Source: CBFFRJ01 sp051486985 (GTDB lineage: Bacteria; Pseudomonadota; Gammaproteobacteria; Enterobacterales; Enterobacteriaceae). Taken from it: a stretch of 64,000 nucleotides of DNA. Of this stretch, positions 17,565 to 26,249 are shown piece after piece. The stretch lies in the NCBI RefSeq assembly GCF_051486985.1, contig NZ_JAHVDV010000012.1:57952-121951 (forward strand). The letters are read 5' to 3'. The position numbers and the translations under genes are program-made. Position 1 is the first letter of the stretch, and every line of letters starts with the position of its first letter. A model generated the notes under the pieces. That model made no database searches, was not told where the DNA came from, and saw only the letters and a program-made list of their open reading frames with translations.

Positions 17565-18311
17565 TCACCAGTAGTGTTCCGCCGTCATATGGCCCGGTCG
17601 ACGGCGTAAGTGTTTGGCCATCTGCCGGGTCTCTTTCAGCAGTTGCTGCGTATCACGCACCATCTGCGGGTTACCGCACAGCATCACATGGCTGGTCTCT
17701 GGCGTCATCGGTAATCCGACGGCCTCCTCCAGTGCGCCGCTCTCGATAAGTGCCGGTACGCGCCCGGTCAGCGAACCTGAAACCGTTTCGCGGCTCACCA
17801 CCGTCTGAATGCGTAATTTGCCTTCGTAGCGCTGCTGAAGCTCCAGCATCATCGGCAGGTAGCTGAGATCGGCGGCATAACGCACCGCATGTACCAGCAC
17901 CAGATTTTTAAAGCGTTCGAGATCTTTGCCCTCCTGCAAAATCGACAGGTAAGGGCCAATAGCCGTGCCGGTGGCCAGCATCCACAGGGTTTCGCAGTCC
18001 GGCACCTCTTCAAGCACAAAGAAGCCAGCGGCTTCGCTAACGATCAGAATGTCATCCCCTGGCTGGAGTGCGGCCAGGCGAGGGCTAAGTTTGCCTTCCG
18101 GCACGGTGACCAGATAGAACTCAAGATCAGGATTTCCTGGCGCGTTAACGTGTGAGTAGGCGCGTTGCACCCGTTCCCCGTCGATTTCGAGCCCGAGCTT
18201 GGCGAACTGTCCGGCGGTGAAAGGAAGGATGGGGGCATGAACGGTCAGGCTGAACAACGCGTCGGTCCAGAACTCGACTTTAACCACTTTTCCTGTAACC
18301 CAGTCGGCCAT
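17565..18311 (-). CDS. fpr: Ferredoxin/flavodoxin-NADP+ reductase
   Basis: FAD enzyme that passes NADPH electrons to flavodoxin or ferredoxin, supporting Fe-S and radical-SAM enzymes and oxidative-stress defence. It has 248 residues, the E. coli length. The FAD domain has RAYSHVNAPG and the NADP domain has MLATGTAIGPYLSIL and MLCGNPQMVRD; the C-terminus ends in EHYW as in the bacterial subclass. Start ATG at 18311 behind AGGAGA. SoxS/MarA control is known in E. coli, but I could not place a mar box with certainty. It tail-abuts yiiR. Confidence 0.97.
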   Translation of the reverse strand: MADWVTGKVVKVEFWTDALFSLTVHAPILPFTAGQFAKLGLEIDGERVQRAYSHVNAPGNPDLEFYLVTVPEGKLSPRLAALQPGDDILIVSEAAGFFVLEEVPDCETLWMLATGTAIGPYLSILQEGKDLERFKNLVLVHAVRYAADLSYLPMMLELQQRYEGKLRIQTVVSRETVSGSLTGRVPALIESGALEEAVGLPMTPETSHVMLCGNPQMVRDTQQLLKETRQMAKHLRRRPGHMTAEHYW

Positions 18312-18528
18312 GATTTTCTCCTGTTCAGAATCATTGCCTTATCTTCGTCGTGAATGGAGAGGATTTCCAGCCCGTGAGCACCGGAAAGCTCTCCCTGACA
18401 AATATACCCGCCCTGCGTAAGGTTGCAGATGCCTTGGCTACACGCCTTCACGCGAATCACTTACGAATAAGTTCATCGGGATGGCTCGCTGCCGTCAGCC
18501 TGCAACCTGGGTGATGCAGGAGACACAC

Positions 18529-19539
18529 TTACAGAATATGGGTCTGCACGTCCGGGTCTTTGCGATCCAGATAATGAATTGACTGAATACGGCGAATGGT
18601 GCGTGATTTGCCGCGAATCAGCAGGGTTTCGGTGGTGGCGATATTGCCTTTGCGGCTGATACCGTCCAGCAGGTCGCCTTTGGTGATGCCGGTCGCGGAG
18701 AAAATCACATTGTCACTGCGCGCCATGTCGTCCAGACGTAACACGATACCCGCTTCGATACCCATCTCCTGGCAGCGTGCCAGCTCATTTTCCCCGATAC
18801 GTCGGTTCGCTTCACTGTCACCTTTCACATGATGACGAGCCAGCAGGCGGCCCTGCATATCTCCGTCCAGTGCACGGATAACGGCAGCGGAGACCACACC
18901 TTCTGGTGCGCCGCCAATTCCGTAGAGCACGTCAACTTCGCTGTCCGGCATACAGGTCAGAATGGAGGCGGCAACGTCGCCGTCCGGAATGGCAAACACG
19001 CGCACGCCGAGTTTCTGCATGTCGGCAATGGTCGCTTCGTGACGTGGCTTCGCCAGAATGGTCACCGTCAGCTCAGCGAGCGGTTTACCCAGCGCAGCCG
19101 CGACGTTACGCAGGTTCTCATCCAGCGGCAGGTTGAGATCAATCGCGCCTTTTGCGCCCGGCCCGACAATCAGTTTTTCCATGTACATATCCGGTGCGTT
19201 GAGGAAGCACCCTCGATCGCCCACCGCCAGCACCGCCAGGGCATTCGCCTGGCCCATCGCGGTCATACGCGTACCTTCAATCGGGTCCACGGCGATGTCC
19301 ACCGCATCCCCTTTGCCGGTACCGACTTTCTCACCGATGTAAAGCATTGGGGCTTCGTCTATCTCCCCTTCGCCAATGACGATGGTGCCGTCGATGTTGA
19401 CCTGATTAAGCATGATGCGCATCGCGTGAACTGCTGCGCCGTCAGCTACGTTCTTATCACCGCGCCCCAGCCACTTGTAACCAGCAAGCGCCGCCGCTTC
19501 CGTCACGCGGGAAAATTCAATGGCAAGTTCTCGTCTCAT
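18529..19539 (-). CDS. glpX: Fructose-1,6-bisphosphatase class II
   Basis: Mn2+-dependent fructose-1,6-bisphosphatase used in gluconeogenesis and growth on glycerol. It has 336 residues, the E. coli length. Metal and substrate motifs are GEGEIDEAPMLYIGE (about 57-71), AVDPIEGTR and GGAPEGVVSAAV. It is the third gene of the glpFKX operon, but the gap from glpK is 270 bases and is filled with palindromic repeats. Confidence 0.97.
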   Translation of the reverse strand: MRRELAIEFSRVTEAAALAGYKWLGRGDKNVADGAAVHAMRIMLNQVNIDGTIVIGEGEIDEAPMLYIGEKVGTGKGDAVDIAVDPIEGTRMTAMGQANALAVLAVGDRGCFLNAPDMYMEKLIVGPGAKGAIDLNLPLDENLRNVAAALGKPLAELTVTILAKPRHEATIADMQKLGVRVFAIPDGDVAASILTCMPDSEVDVLYGIGGAPEGVVSAAVIRALDGDMQGRLLARHHVKGDSEANRRIGENELARCQEMGIEAGIVLRLDDMARSDNVIFSATGITKGDLLDGISRKGNIATTETLLIRGKSRTIRRIQSIHYLDRKDPDVQTHIL

Positions 19540-19608
19540 TGCATACTCGTGAAGTCAAAGAAATTGCGCGAAGTTTAACACAGAGAGGGCGCGAGGGTGC
19601 GGCCGGGT

Positions 19609-19808
19609 CCCCTCACCCTAACCCTCTCCCCAAAGGGGCGAGGGGATGGTACGGTGCGGTTTTCTATCCAGGTGCAGCGGTGTCGGTTTTCATCCACTCC
19701 CAAAAGGATGAGGGGATTGTACAGCGCGGTTTTTTTCCGGAACGGAGGGTGAGTGAACGGGGCTGGTTTTCACCCTCTCCCCGTTGGGGAGAGGGCAGGG
19801 GTGAGGGG
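19609..19808. repeat. Cluster of extragenic palindromes between glpK and glpX
   Basis: Three elements. First, 19609-19647 is a pyrimidine-rich palindrome beginning CCCCTCACCC and ending GGCGAGGGGAT. Second, two direct copies of GAGGGGAT(G/T)GTAC followed by CGGTTTT start at 19640 and 19710, 70 bases apart. Third, 19773-19795 is a perfect stem, CCCTCTCCCC with GGGGAGAGGG over GTT. The same family recurs at 37405, 45247 and 55865. It lies inside the glpFKX transcript and may act on mRNA stability or attenuation of glpX. Confidence 0.8.
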
Positions 19809-19809
19809 A

Positions 19810-21318
19810 TTACTCGCCGTGATCTTCCCACGCCAGGGCGCGTTTTACTGCTTTCTTCCAGCCGTTGTAACGCACGTTACGCTCGGTGGTTTCAATACCG
19901 GGGCGGAATTCGCGCTCAATCACCGCCTTCTCTTGCAGTTCATCCAGATTCTGCCAGAAACCAACGGCCAGACCGGCCAGATAGGCGGCACCCAGCGCCG
20001 TCACTTCACGCACTTCGGGGCGCTCCACGCGGGTACCCAGAATGTCGGACTGGAACTGCATCAGGAAGTTGTTGGCGACGGCACCGCCGTCCACCCGCAA
20101 GGCGTGCAGACGAATGCCGGAGTCGGCCTGCATCGCTTCCAGCACATCCCGTGTCTGATAAGCAATGGATTCCAGGGTGGCGCGGATGATGTGGTTTGCA
20201 TTCACCCCACGGGTCAGACCGAAGACTGCACCACGGGCATAGGGGTCCCAGTAAGGCGCGCCCAGACCGGTGAACGCAGGCACAACGTACACGCCATTTG
20301 TGTCTTTCACCTTGGTAGCAAAATACTCAGAGTCAAACGCATCGCTGATGAGTTTCACCTCGTCGCGCAGCCACTGAATAGACGCACCCGCCATGAACAC
20401 CGCACCTTCCAGTGCATAGTTCACTTCACCGCTTGGGCCACAGGCGATGGTGGTCAGCAGACCATTTTCTGATTTCACCGCTTTCTCACCGGTGTTCATC
20501 AACATAAAGCAGCCGGTACCGTAAGTGTTCTTCGCCATCCCTTCTTTGACGCAAAGCTGGCCGAACAGCGCCGCCTGCTGGTCACCGGCAATCCCGGCGA
20601 TCGGAATACGTGTACCACCTTTACCACCAATATTGGTCTGCCCGTAAACTTCAGAAGATTTGCGGACATCCGGCAGCATCGCGCGTGGAATATCCAGCGC
20701 TTCCAGCATCTTGTCATCCCATTCCAGCGTATTAATGTTGAACAGCATGGTACGGGAGGCGTTGGTGTAGTCGGTCACGTGTACGCGTCCCTGGGTCATT
20801 TTCCAGATAAGCCAGGTATCAACGGTACCAAACAGCAGTTCGCCGCGTTTTGCTCGCTCGCGTGAGCCTTCAACGTGGTCGAGGATCCATTTCACTTTCG
20901 TTCCGGAGAAGTACGGGTCAACCACAAGACCGGTGGCGCTACGCACGTATTCTTCCATACCATCACGTTTTAGTTGCTCGCAAATATCCGCGGTGCGGCG
21001 GCACTGCCAGACGATGGCGTTATAAATCGGTTTGCCGGTTTCACGTTCCCAGACAATCGCCGTTTCACGCTGGTTGGTAATACCAATCGCCGCGATCTGA
21101 TCGGAGTTAATATCGGCTTTTGCCAGCACTTCAACCAGGGTGGAGCTCTGGGTAGCCCAGATTTCCAGGGGATCATGTTCAACCCAGCCTGGCTTCGGAT
21201 AAATTTGTTCGAATTCGCGCTGGGATACGCTGATGATGTTGGCGTCATGGTCCATTACAACGGCGCGGGAGCTGGTAGTGCCCTGGTCGAGCGCAACGAT
21301 ATATTTTTTTTCAGTCAT
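19810..21318 (-). CDS. glpK: Glycerol kinase
   Basis: Phosphorylates glycerol to sn-glycerol-3-phosphate, the rate-controlling step of glycerol use; cytoplasmic FGGY kinase. It has 502 residues, the E. coli length. Visible are the N-terminal LDQGTTSSRAVV, glycerol-contacting QRET and FSGTK, the GTGCFML region, and the FGGY C-terminal motif RVDGGAVANNFLMQFQ. E. coli GlpK is inhibited by fructose-1,6-bisphosphate and EIIA-Glc. It is preceded by glpF with 21 bases between, forming one transcript. Confidence 0.98.
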   Translation of the reverse strand: MTEKKYIVALDQGTTSSRAVVMDHDANIISVSQREFEQIYPKPGWVEHDPLEIWATQSSTLVEVLAKADINSDQIAAIGITNQRETAIVWERETGKPIYNAIVWQCRRTADICEQLKRDGMEEYVRSATGLVVDPYFSGTKVKWILDHVEGSRERAKRGELLFGTVDTWLIWKMTQGRVHVTDYTNASRTMLFNINTLEWDDKMLEALDIPRAMLPDVRKSSEVYGQTNIGGKGGTRIPIAGIAGDQQAALFGQLCVKEGMAKNTYGTGCFMLMNTGEKAVKSENGLLTTIACGPSGEVNYALEGAVFMAGASIQWLRDEVKLISDAFDSEYFATKVKDTNGVYVVPAFTGLGAPYWDPYARGAVFGLTRGVNANHIIRATLESIAYQTRDVLEAMQADSGIRLHALRVDGGAVANNFLMQFQSDILGTRVERPEVREVTALGAAYLAGLAVGFWQNLDELQEKAVIEREFRPGIETTERNVRYNGWKKAVKRALAWEDHGE

Positions 21319-21339
21319 GATTTATGTCCCGTAGTCACA

Positions 21340-22185
21340 TTACAGCGAAGCTTTTTGTTGAGCGGTAGGCGTGGAATCTTTCTCTTCCACGGCGCAAACA
21401 TCACACGGCAGATGGCGGCCAATCAGTTTACGATAACCGAAGGCACCCAGCGCTGCGCCGACAATCGGCCCGAACAGCGGCACGAGGAAGTAAGGAATAT
21501 CTTTACCGCCGGTGAAGGCAACATTGCCCCAACCTGCCAGCCAGGCGAACGCTTTCGGCCCGATATCACGTGCCGGATTCATCGCAAACCCGGTCAGTGG
21601 GCCCATAGAAGCACCAATAACCGCGATCAGCAGGCCGATCAGCAGTGGCGCAAGTGGACCACGTGGAATACCGTTACCATCGTCCCCTAACGCCATAATG
21701 ACGCCCATCAGAATAGCGGTAATCACCATTTCAACCGCGAAGGCCTGCACAAAATTGATATGTGGGTTAGGGTAAGTTGAGAAAATGCCCGCGAGATCAA
21801 TACTTTCAACCGTCCCACGTACCATGTGGTGAGTTTGTTCGTAATCGAGGAAAAGATTGTAATAAAGCCCGTAAACAAGCGCAGCAGCGCAGAACGCACC
21901 GGCAAACTGGGAAAAAATGAAAGGAGCAACTTTGCGCCCGTCAAAACAGGCAAAGAGCCACAACGCGATTGTCACTGCCGGGTTAAGGTGTGCGCCGGAA
22001 ACCCCTGCGGTCAGGTAGATGGCCATCGCCACACCCAGGCCCCAAATGATACTGATTTCCCACTGTCCGAAGCTGGCGCCCGCCACTTTCAGCGCAGCAA
22101 CGCATCCCACACCGAAGAAAATCAACAACCCGGTTCCGAGAAATTCGGCGATGCACTGGCCTTTTAAGGTTGAGGTTTGACTCAT
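21340..22185 (-). CDS. glpF: Glycerol facilitator (aquaglyceroporin)
   Basis: Inner-membrane channel for glycerol and small polyols. It has 281 residues, the E. coli length, with six transmembrane segments and two half-helices. The two NPA-type motifs are SGAHLNPAVT near the N-terminal half and GFAMNPARDIGP in the second half; the latter carries the aspartate typical of glycerol-conducting channels. It is the first gene of glpFKX. Confidence 0.98.
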   Translation of the reverse strand: MSQTSTLKGQCIAEFLGTGLLIFFGVGCVAALKVAGASFGQWEISIIWGLGVAMAIYLTAGVSGAHLNPAVTIALWLFACFDGRKVAPFIFSQFAGAFCAAALVYGLYYNLFLDYEQTHHMVRGTVESIDLAGIFSTYPNPHINFVQAFAVEMVITAILMGVIMALGDDGNGIPRGPLAPLLIGLLIAVIGASMGPLTGFAMNPARDIGPKAFAWLAGWGNVAFTGGKDIPYFLVPLFGPIVGAALGAFGYRKLIGRHLPCDVCAVEEKDSTPTAQQKASL

Positions 22186-22632
22186 AATCGGATCCTGCCA
22201 AGAGTTTAATGGTTATTGTTTGCATGGAGGTCGGGCTCCACGATGTCGTGTAGACATACTGTTAATTTATCGTTAACGCTCACAAACGAGAAATATCGAA
22301 ATTAAAATGTGTGTGCTACGTCAATAAAATGAGCGTTTTCGCGCTATGAGGCGCGTTTGCGAATGATGTGAACATTGAGTGAAGTGTGAACTGAATCATT
22401 TTTGTAACCCATAATTTAACAATTAAGGAGTAGGCCCGCCAGCAGCCCAGGCATAACCTGAAAAGTGTTGCAAAGCTTGATCTGCGCGGCTTGTCGCTGG
22501 ACAGGGGCGGTAGGGCTTCATACAATCGGACACCAGGGCCATGCGCTAAACATTGAGGCGTCGCCGTTCACGGAACGAAGCTGTACCCGAGAGGTGCAAC
22601 TGTTCATCAACGCCTTGCAATTCAGGAGAGGT
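22186..22632. promoter_or_regulatory. Divergent glpF / zapB control region, GlpR- and CRP-like sites
   Basis: No gene is seen in this 447-base gap. A CRP-like site (TGTGA, ACTGAA, TCATT) lies at 22385-22400, and another TGTGA half at 22367. An imperfect dyad AATGAGCGTTTTCGCGCTAT near 22327-22346 resembles GlpR operator half-sites. In E. coli the glpF promoter carries several GlpR operators and two CRP sites. The zapB side contains no element I could name. The open frame upstream of zapB (from 22465) is not counted as coding. Confidence 0.55.
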
Positions 22633-22878
22633 ATGACGATGTCATTAGAAGTATTCGAGAAACTGGAAGCAAAAGTACAGCAGGCGATTGATACCATCAC
22701 GTTGTTGCAGATGGAAATCGAAGAGCTGAAAGAGAAGAACAACAGCCTGAGCCAGGAGATTCATTCTGCTCAGCAGGGTCGTGAAGAGCTGGAACGTGAA
22801 AACAACCAGCTTAAAGACCAACAGCATGGCTGGCAGGAGCGGTTGCAGGCTCTCTTAGGGCGCATGGAAGAAGTCTGA
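22633..22878 (+). CDS. zapB: Septal-ring coiled-coil protein ZapB
   Basis: Cell-division factor that bridges ZapA at the Z-ring with MatP at the terminus region. It has 81 residues, the E. coli length, and is nearly all coiled coil: heptads run from LEVFEKLEAKVQQAIDTI through EIEELKEKNN to RLQALLGRMEEV. The ATG at 22633 follows AGGAGAGGT; a second ATG two codons later could also serve. Three tandem ERIC units follow immediately downstream. Confidence 0.96.
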   Translation: MTMSLEVFEKLEAKVQQAIDTITLLQMEIEELKEKNNSLSQEIHSAQQGREELERENNQLKDQQHGWQERLQALLGRMEEV

Positions 22879-22886
22879 TTACGCTT

Positions 22887-23264
22887 TATCTTTCGCGCCG
22901 TAGCGGCGTTGGCTGCATTCGCTCACCCCGGTCACATAGTTATCTATGCTCCCGGGGATTCGCTTACTGGCCGCCTTGCTACAACACGAAATCTTTCGCG
23001 TAATGTTGAGGTTATCTTTCGCGACGTAGCGGCGTTGGCTGCATTCGCTCACCCCGGTCACATAGTTATCTNTGCTCCCGGGGATTCGCGTACTGGCCGC
23101 CTTGCTACAACACGAAATCTTTCGCGTAATGTCGGGTTTATCTTTCGCGCCGTAGCGGCGTTGGCTGCATTCGCTCACCCCGGTCACATAGTTATCTGTG
23201 CTCCCGGGGATTCGCGTACTGGCCGCCTTGCTACAACACGAAATCTTTCGCGTAATTGTTGATT
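22887..23264. repeat. Three tandem ERIC (IRU) units, 126-bp period
   Basis: Three near-identical units with an exact 126-base spacing (the motif TAGCGGCGTTGG starts at 22901, 23027 and 23153). On the minus strand each has the ERIC core: GCGAATCCCCGGGAGC, a short arm, then GACCGGGGTGAGCG, which correspond to the classic ERIC1R and ERIC2 primer sites. The unit length is the canonical ERIC length. The last copy ends near the rraA terminator. The array has open frames on both strands because 126 is a multiple of three; these are not genes. Base 23072 in the middle copy is N. Confidence 0.93.
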
Positions 23265-23282
23265 TCAACTTGCGCGTAAAAT

Positions 23283-23310
23283 AAAAAGGGCACCCGAGGG
23301 TGCCCTTTTT
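23283..23310. terminator. Bidirectional terminator between zapB/ERIC and rraA
   Basis: AAAAAGGGCACCC pairs with GGGTGCCCTTTTT over two bases; T runs occur on both strands, so it can end rraA and the zapB-side transcript. Confidence 0.92.
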
Positions 23311-23328
23311 ATATAAAGCGAAAGCGAA

Positions 23329-23814
23329 CTACTCGATATCTAACGCATCTTCGGAAAGGATAATACCGGTGTTGTCAGCATAGAGATGGTCGCCGGAGAA
23401 GAAGGTCACACCGCCAAAGTTGACGCGGACATCGCTCTCACCAATCCCTTCTCCTGCTGCTCCCACCGGGATGGCGGCAATGGCCTGAATACCCAGATCC
23501 AGTTCCTCAAGGTCATCAACCTGACGCACCGCGCCATAGACGACAATGCCTTCCCATTCGTTCTGGGCGGCGATGCGGGCAAGATCCGCATCAATCAGGG
23601 CACGGCGCACCGAACCACCGCCATCGACCAGCAGTACGCGACCACGGCCATTCTGTTCGAGCAGATCATAGAGCAACCCGTTATCCTCGAAACATTTCAC
23701 CGTGATGATTTGACCGCCAAACGACGACCGTCCACCAAAATTGGAGAACAGCGGTTCCACGACGTTGACATCTTCCTGGTAGATGTCACAGAGCTCAGAC
23801 GTATCGTATTTCAT
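23329..23814 (-). CDS. rraA: Ribonuclease E activity regulator RraA
   Basis: Binds the RNase E C-terminal scaffold and lowers mRNA decay. It has 161 residues, the E. coli length. The trimeric methyltransferase-like fold shows NFGGRSSFGGQI, VDGGGSVRRALI, YGAVRQVDDL and the acidic C-terminal tail. The former annotation MenG (menaquinone methyltransferase) reflects its location beside menA and is not supported functionally. It is downstream of menA on the same strand with about 90 bases between. Confidence 0.96.
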   Translation of the reverse strand: MKYDTSELCDIYQEDVNVVEPLFSNFGGRSSFGGQIITVKCFEDNGLLYDLLEQNGRGRVLLVDGGGSVRRALIDADLARIAAQNEWEGIVVYGAVRQVDDLEELDLGIQAIAAIPVGAAGEGIGESDVRVNFGGVTFFSGDHLYADNTGIILSEDALDIE

Positions 23815-23906
23815 AGGCTTAACGTTCAGTTGCTGCGAGAATAGTCAGTATATCGCGCATCACGCGTTGTTGGCAAAATCATCAATTGTTAATTGACCTT
23901 CGTCAG

Positions 23907-24836
23907 TTAAAAATGCACCTGACTTAAGATAATCCCAATCACAAACAATAAGTTAGTTAACAACGCCCCTTTTACCGTGCGTTCGAGCATCGGCGGCATA
24001 GCGTTCGGATTCAGTTCGCGCATCACAAAGCGCGCCTGTTTGAATAACAGCGGAGTGGCAAGCAGGAACAACCAGCCCCAGACGCTCTGCAACGAAAGCA
24101 GGTTAAACAACGCCAGACAAAGGAGCGCGCCCGCCAGCAGGCCGGCATGATAACGTCGGGCATTCACCGGGCCTAAACGAACGACGAGGGTGATTTTGCC
24201 GTTCACCCTGTCGCTGTCGATGTCGCGCAGATTATTGATGTTAAGCACGGCCGTAGCCAGCAGGCCGCAGGCGGTAGCAGGCAGGAAAATCGCCGGGCTC
24301 AGCATGTGTGCCTGGAGATACCAGCTTCCCATGACGCTCAGCCAGCCGAAGAAAATCAGCACCGAGACATCACCCAGGCCAATATAACCATAGGGGCGCT
24401 TGCCGACGGTATAGGTGATAGCGGCCACAATTGACAATCCACCCAGTACTACGAAACCGATAAAGTCCATCAATGTATGGGTGGCGGTCAGCAGCAGTAG
24501 CAGACCTGAAATACAGCTCAGAACGATGACGATAATCAGCGCGCGTTTCATCTGCTCAAGGGAGATCGCCCCTTTTTGCATCCCACGCAGAGGGCCAATA
24601 CGGTCAGGTTTATCGCTGCCTTTGACAGCATCGCCATAATCGTTAGCCAGATTGGAAAGAATTTGCAGGAGGCCGGCGGTGCTTAACGCGAGTATGGCAA
24701 CCAGGGGATCAAAGAAACCCTGCCACCAGGCGAGTGCCGTGCCCACCACAATGGCGGCAAAAGCCAGCGGAAGGGTTTTAGGCCGCAGGCTTTCCAGCCA
24801 GGCCTGGGTGCGGCTCAAAGGTTGTGTCTCGGTCAT
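23907..24836 (-). CDS. menA: 1,4-dihydroxy-2-naphthoate octaprenyltransferase
   Basis: Attaches the octaprenyl chain to dihydroxynaphthoate, giving demethylmenaquinone; integral inner-membrane UbiA-family enzyme. It has 309 residues (E. coli 308) with eight or nine membrane segments. The first aspartate-rich motif is NDYGDAVKGSDKPDR and the second NLRDIDSDR, both needed for Mg2+-prenyl diphosphate. The open frame begins ten codons earlier at 24866, but the ATG at 24836 gives the conserved MTETQ start; the extension would run through the hslU terminator. Confidence 0.96.
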   Translation of the reverse strand: MTETQPLSRTQAWLESLRPKTLPLAFAAIVVGTALAWWQGFFDPLVAILALSTAGLLQILSNLANDYGDAVKGSDKPDRIGPLRGMQKGAISLEQMKRALIIVIVLSCISGLLLLLTATHTLMDFIGFVVLGGLSIVAAITYTVGKRPYGYIGLGDVSVLIFFGWLSVMGSWYLQAHMLSPAIFLPATACGLLATAVLNINNLRDIDSDRVNGKITLVVRLGPVNARRYHAGLLAGALLCLALFNLLSLQSVWGWLFLLATPLLFKQARFVMRELNPNAMPPMLERTVKGALLTNLLFVIGIILSQVHF

Positions 24837-24848
24837 AATCCCAGCCAA

Positions 24849-24875
24849 TAATAAAAATGGGGGCATAAGCCCCCA
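24849..24875 (-). terminator. Terminator of the hslVU operon
   Basis: On the minus strand TGGGGGC pairs with GCCCCCA over a four-base loop, followed by a T-rich tract just ahead of menA. Confidence 0.85.
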
Positions 24876-24905
24876 TCAAAAATGATGAAAACGTTGTGGC
24901 GGGGA

Positions 24906-26240
24906 TTATAAGATAAAACGGCTCAGATCTTCATCTGCCACTAAAGCATCAAGATGCTTACTCACATAGTCGGCATCAATAGTAATACTTTCGCCATTCA
25001 GGTCGCTTGCGTCGTAAGAGATATCTTCCATCAGACGCTCCAGCACTGTGTGCAGACGACGCGCACCAATGTTCTCGGTGGTTTCGTTGACCTGCCACGC
25101 AGCCTGAGCGATACGCTTGATCCCATCATCGGTAAACTCAATGTTCACGCCTTCGGTCGCCATCAGCGCTTTGTACTGTACGGTAACAGAGGCGTTTGGC
25201 TCGGTCAGGATGCGCTCGAAATCTTCGGTGGTCAGCGCTTTCAGTTCAACGCGAATCGGCAGACGGCCCTGTAATTCCGGGATCAGGTCTGACGGGCTGG
25301 CAACCTGGAACGCACCGGAGGCGATAAACAGGATGTGGTCCGTTTTCACCATGCCGTGTTTTGTGGAGACAGTACAACCTTCCACCAGCGGCAGCAGGTC
25401 ACGCTGAACGCCTTCACGGGAGACATCCGGGCCGGAGGTGTTGCCACCACGTTTACAGATTTTGTCGATTTCATCGATAAAGACGATACCGTGCTGCTCA
25501 ACCGCGTCGATAGCATCCTGCTTCAGCTCTTCCGGATTGACCAGTTTGGCAGCTTCTTCTTCCACCAGCAGTTTCATCGCGTCTTTGATTTTCAGCTTGC
25601 GCGGCTTCTGCTTCTGACCGCCCAGGTTCTGGAACATCGACTGCAACTGACTGGTCATCTCTTCCATACCCGGAGGGGCCATGATTTCGACACCCATCGG
25701 GGCCGCGGCGAGATCGATCTCAATCTCTTTGTCATCCAGCTGCCCTTCACGCAATTTTTTGCGGAATGACTGGCGAGCGGCGGACGGTTCGGCAGGCTGC
25801 TCTGCTTGCCCCCAGTTGTTTTTTGCTGGTGGGATCAGCACATCCAGGATGCGCTCTTCGGCCATCTCTTCCGCGCGGTAACGGTTTTTCTCAATGGCCT
25901 GGACACGCACCATTTTTACCGCAGCATCGGTCAGATCGCGAATGATGGAATCCACTTCCTTACCAACATAGCCCACTTCGGTGAACTTTGTAGCTTCGAC
26001 TTTAATGAAAGGCGCATTGGCCAGCTTCGCCAGACGGCGGGCAATTTCGGTTTTACCGACACCGGTCGGGCCAATCATCAGAATGTTTTTTGGGGTCACT
26101 TCATGGCGCAGCTCTTCATCAAGCTGCATACGGCGCCAGCGGTTACGCAGCGCGATAGCGACGGAGCGTTTCGCCGCGTCCTGACCGATGATGTGTTTGT
26201 TCAGTTCGCTGACAATTTCGCGTGGGGTCATTTCAGACAT
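24906..26240 (-). CDS. hslU: HslUV protease ATPase subunit
   Basis: AAA+ unfoldase hexamer that feeds substrates to HslV. It has 444 residues (E. coli 443). The Walker A is GPTGVGKTEIARRLA (near 57-71), Walker B is IVFIDEIDK, the pore motif is GYVGKEVD, and sensor 2 is IGARRLHT. An inserted I domain spans roughly 110-240. The C-terminal EDLSRFIL, which docks into HslV, is intact. It follows hslV by nine bases. Confidence 0.98.
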   Translation of the reverse strand: MSEMTPREIVSELNKHIIGQDAAKRSVAIALRNRWRRMQLDEELRHEVTPKNILMIGPTGVGKTEIARRLAKLANAPFIKVEATKFTEVGYVGKEVDSIIRDLTDAAVKMVRVQAIEKNRYRAEEMAEERILDVLIPPAKNNWGQAEQPAEPSAARQSFRKKLREGQLDDKEIEIDLAAAPMGVEIMAPPGMEEMTSQLQSMFQNLGGQKQKPRKLKIKDAMKLLVEEEAAKLVNPEELKQDAIDAVEQHGIVFIDEIDKICKRGGNTSGPDVSREGVQRDLLPLVEGCTVSTKHGMVKTDHILFIASGAFQVASPSDLIPELQGRLPIRVELKALTTEDFERILTEPNASVTVQYKALMATEGVNIEFTDDGIKRIAQAAWQVNETTENIGARRLHTVLERLMEDISYDASDLNGESITIDADYVSKHLDALVADEDLSRFIL

Positions 26241-26249
26241 GGGAGATCC

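Noticed and set aside
22887..23264. CRISPR array
   Set aside because: The units are 126 bases long, contiguous and without unique spacers; they match ERIC.
22879..23268. 129-codon minus-strand and 117-codon plus-strand open frames across the ERIC array
   Set aside because: They arise because the repeat unit is 126 bases (42 codons) and lacks a stop in those frames; the product is just a repeated peptide with no start context.
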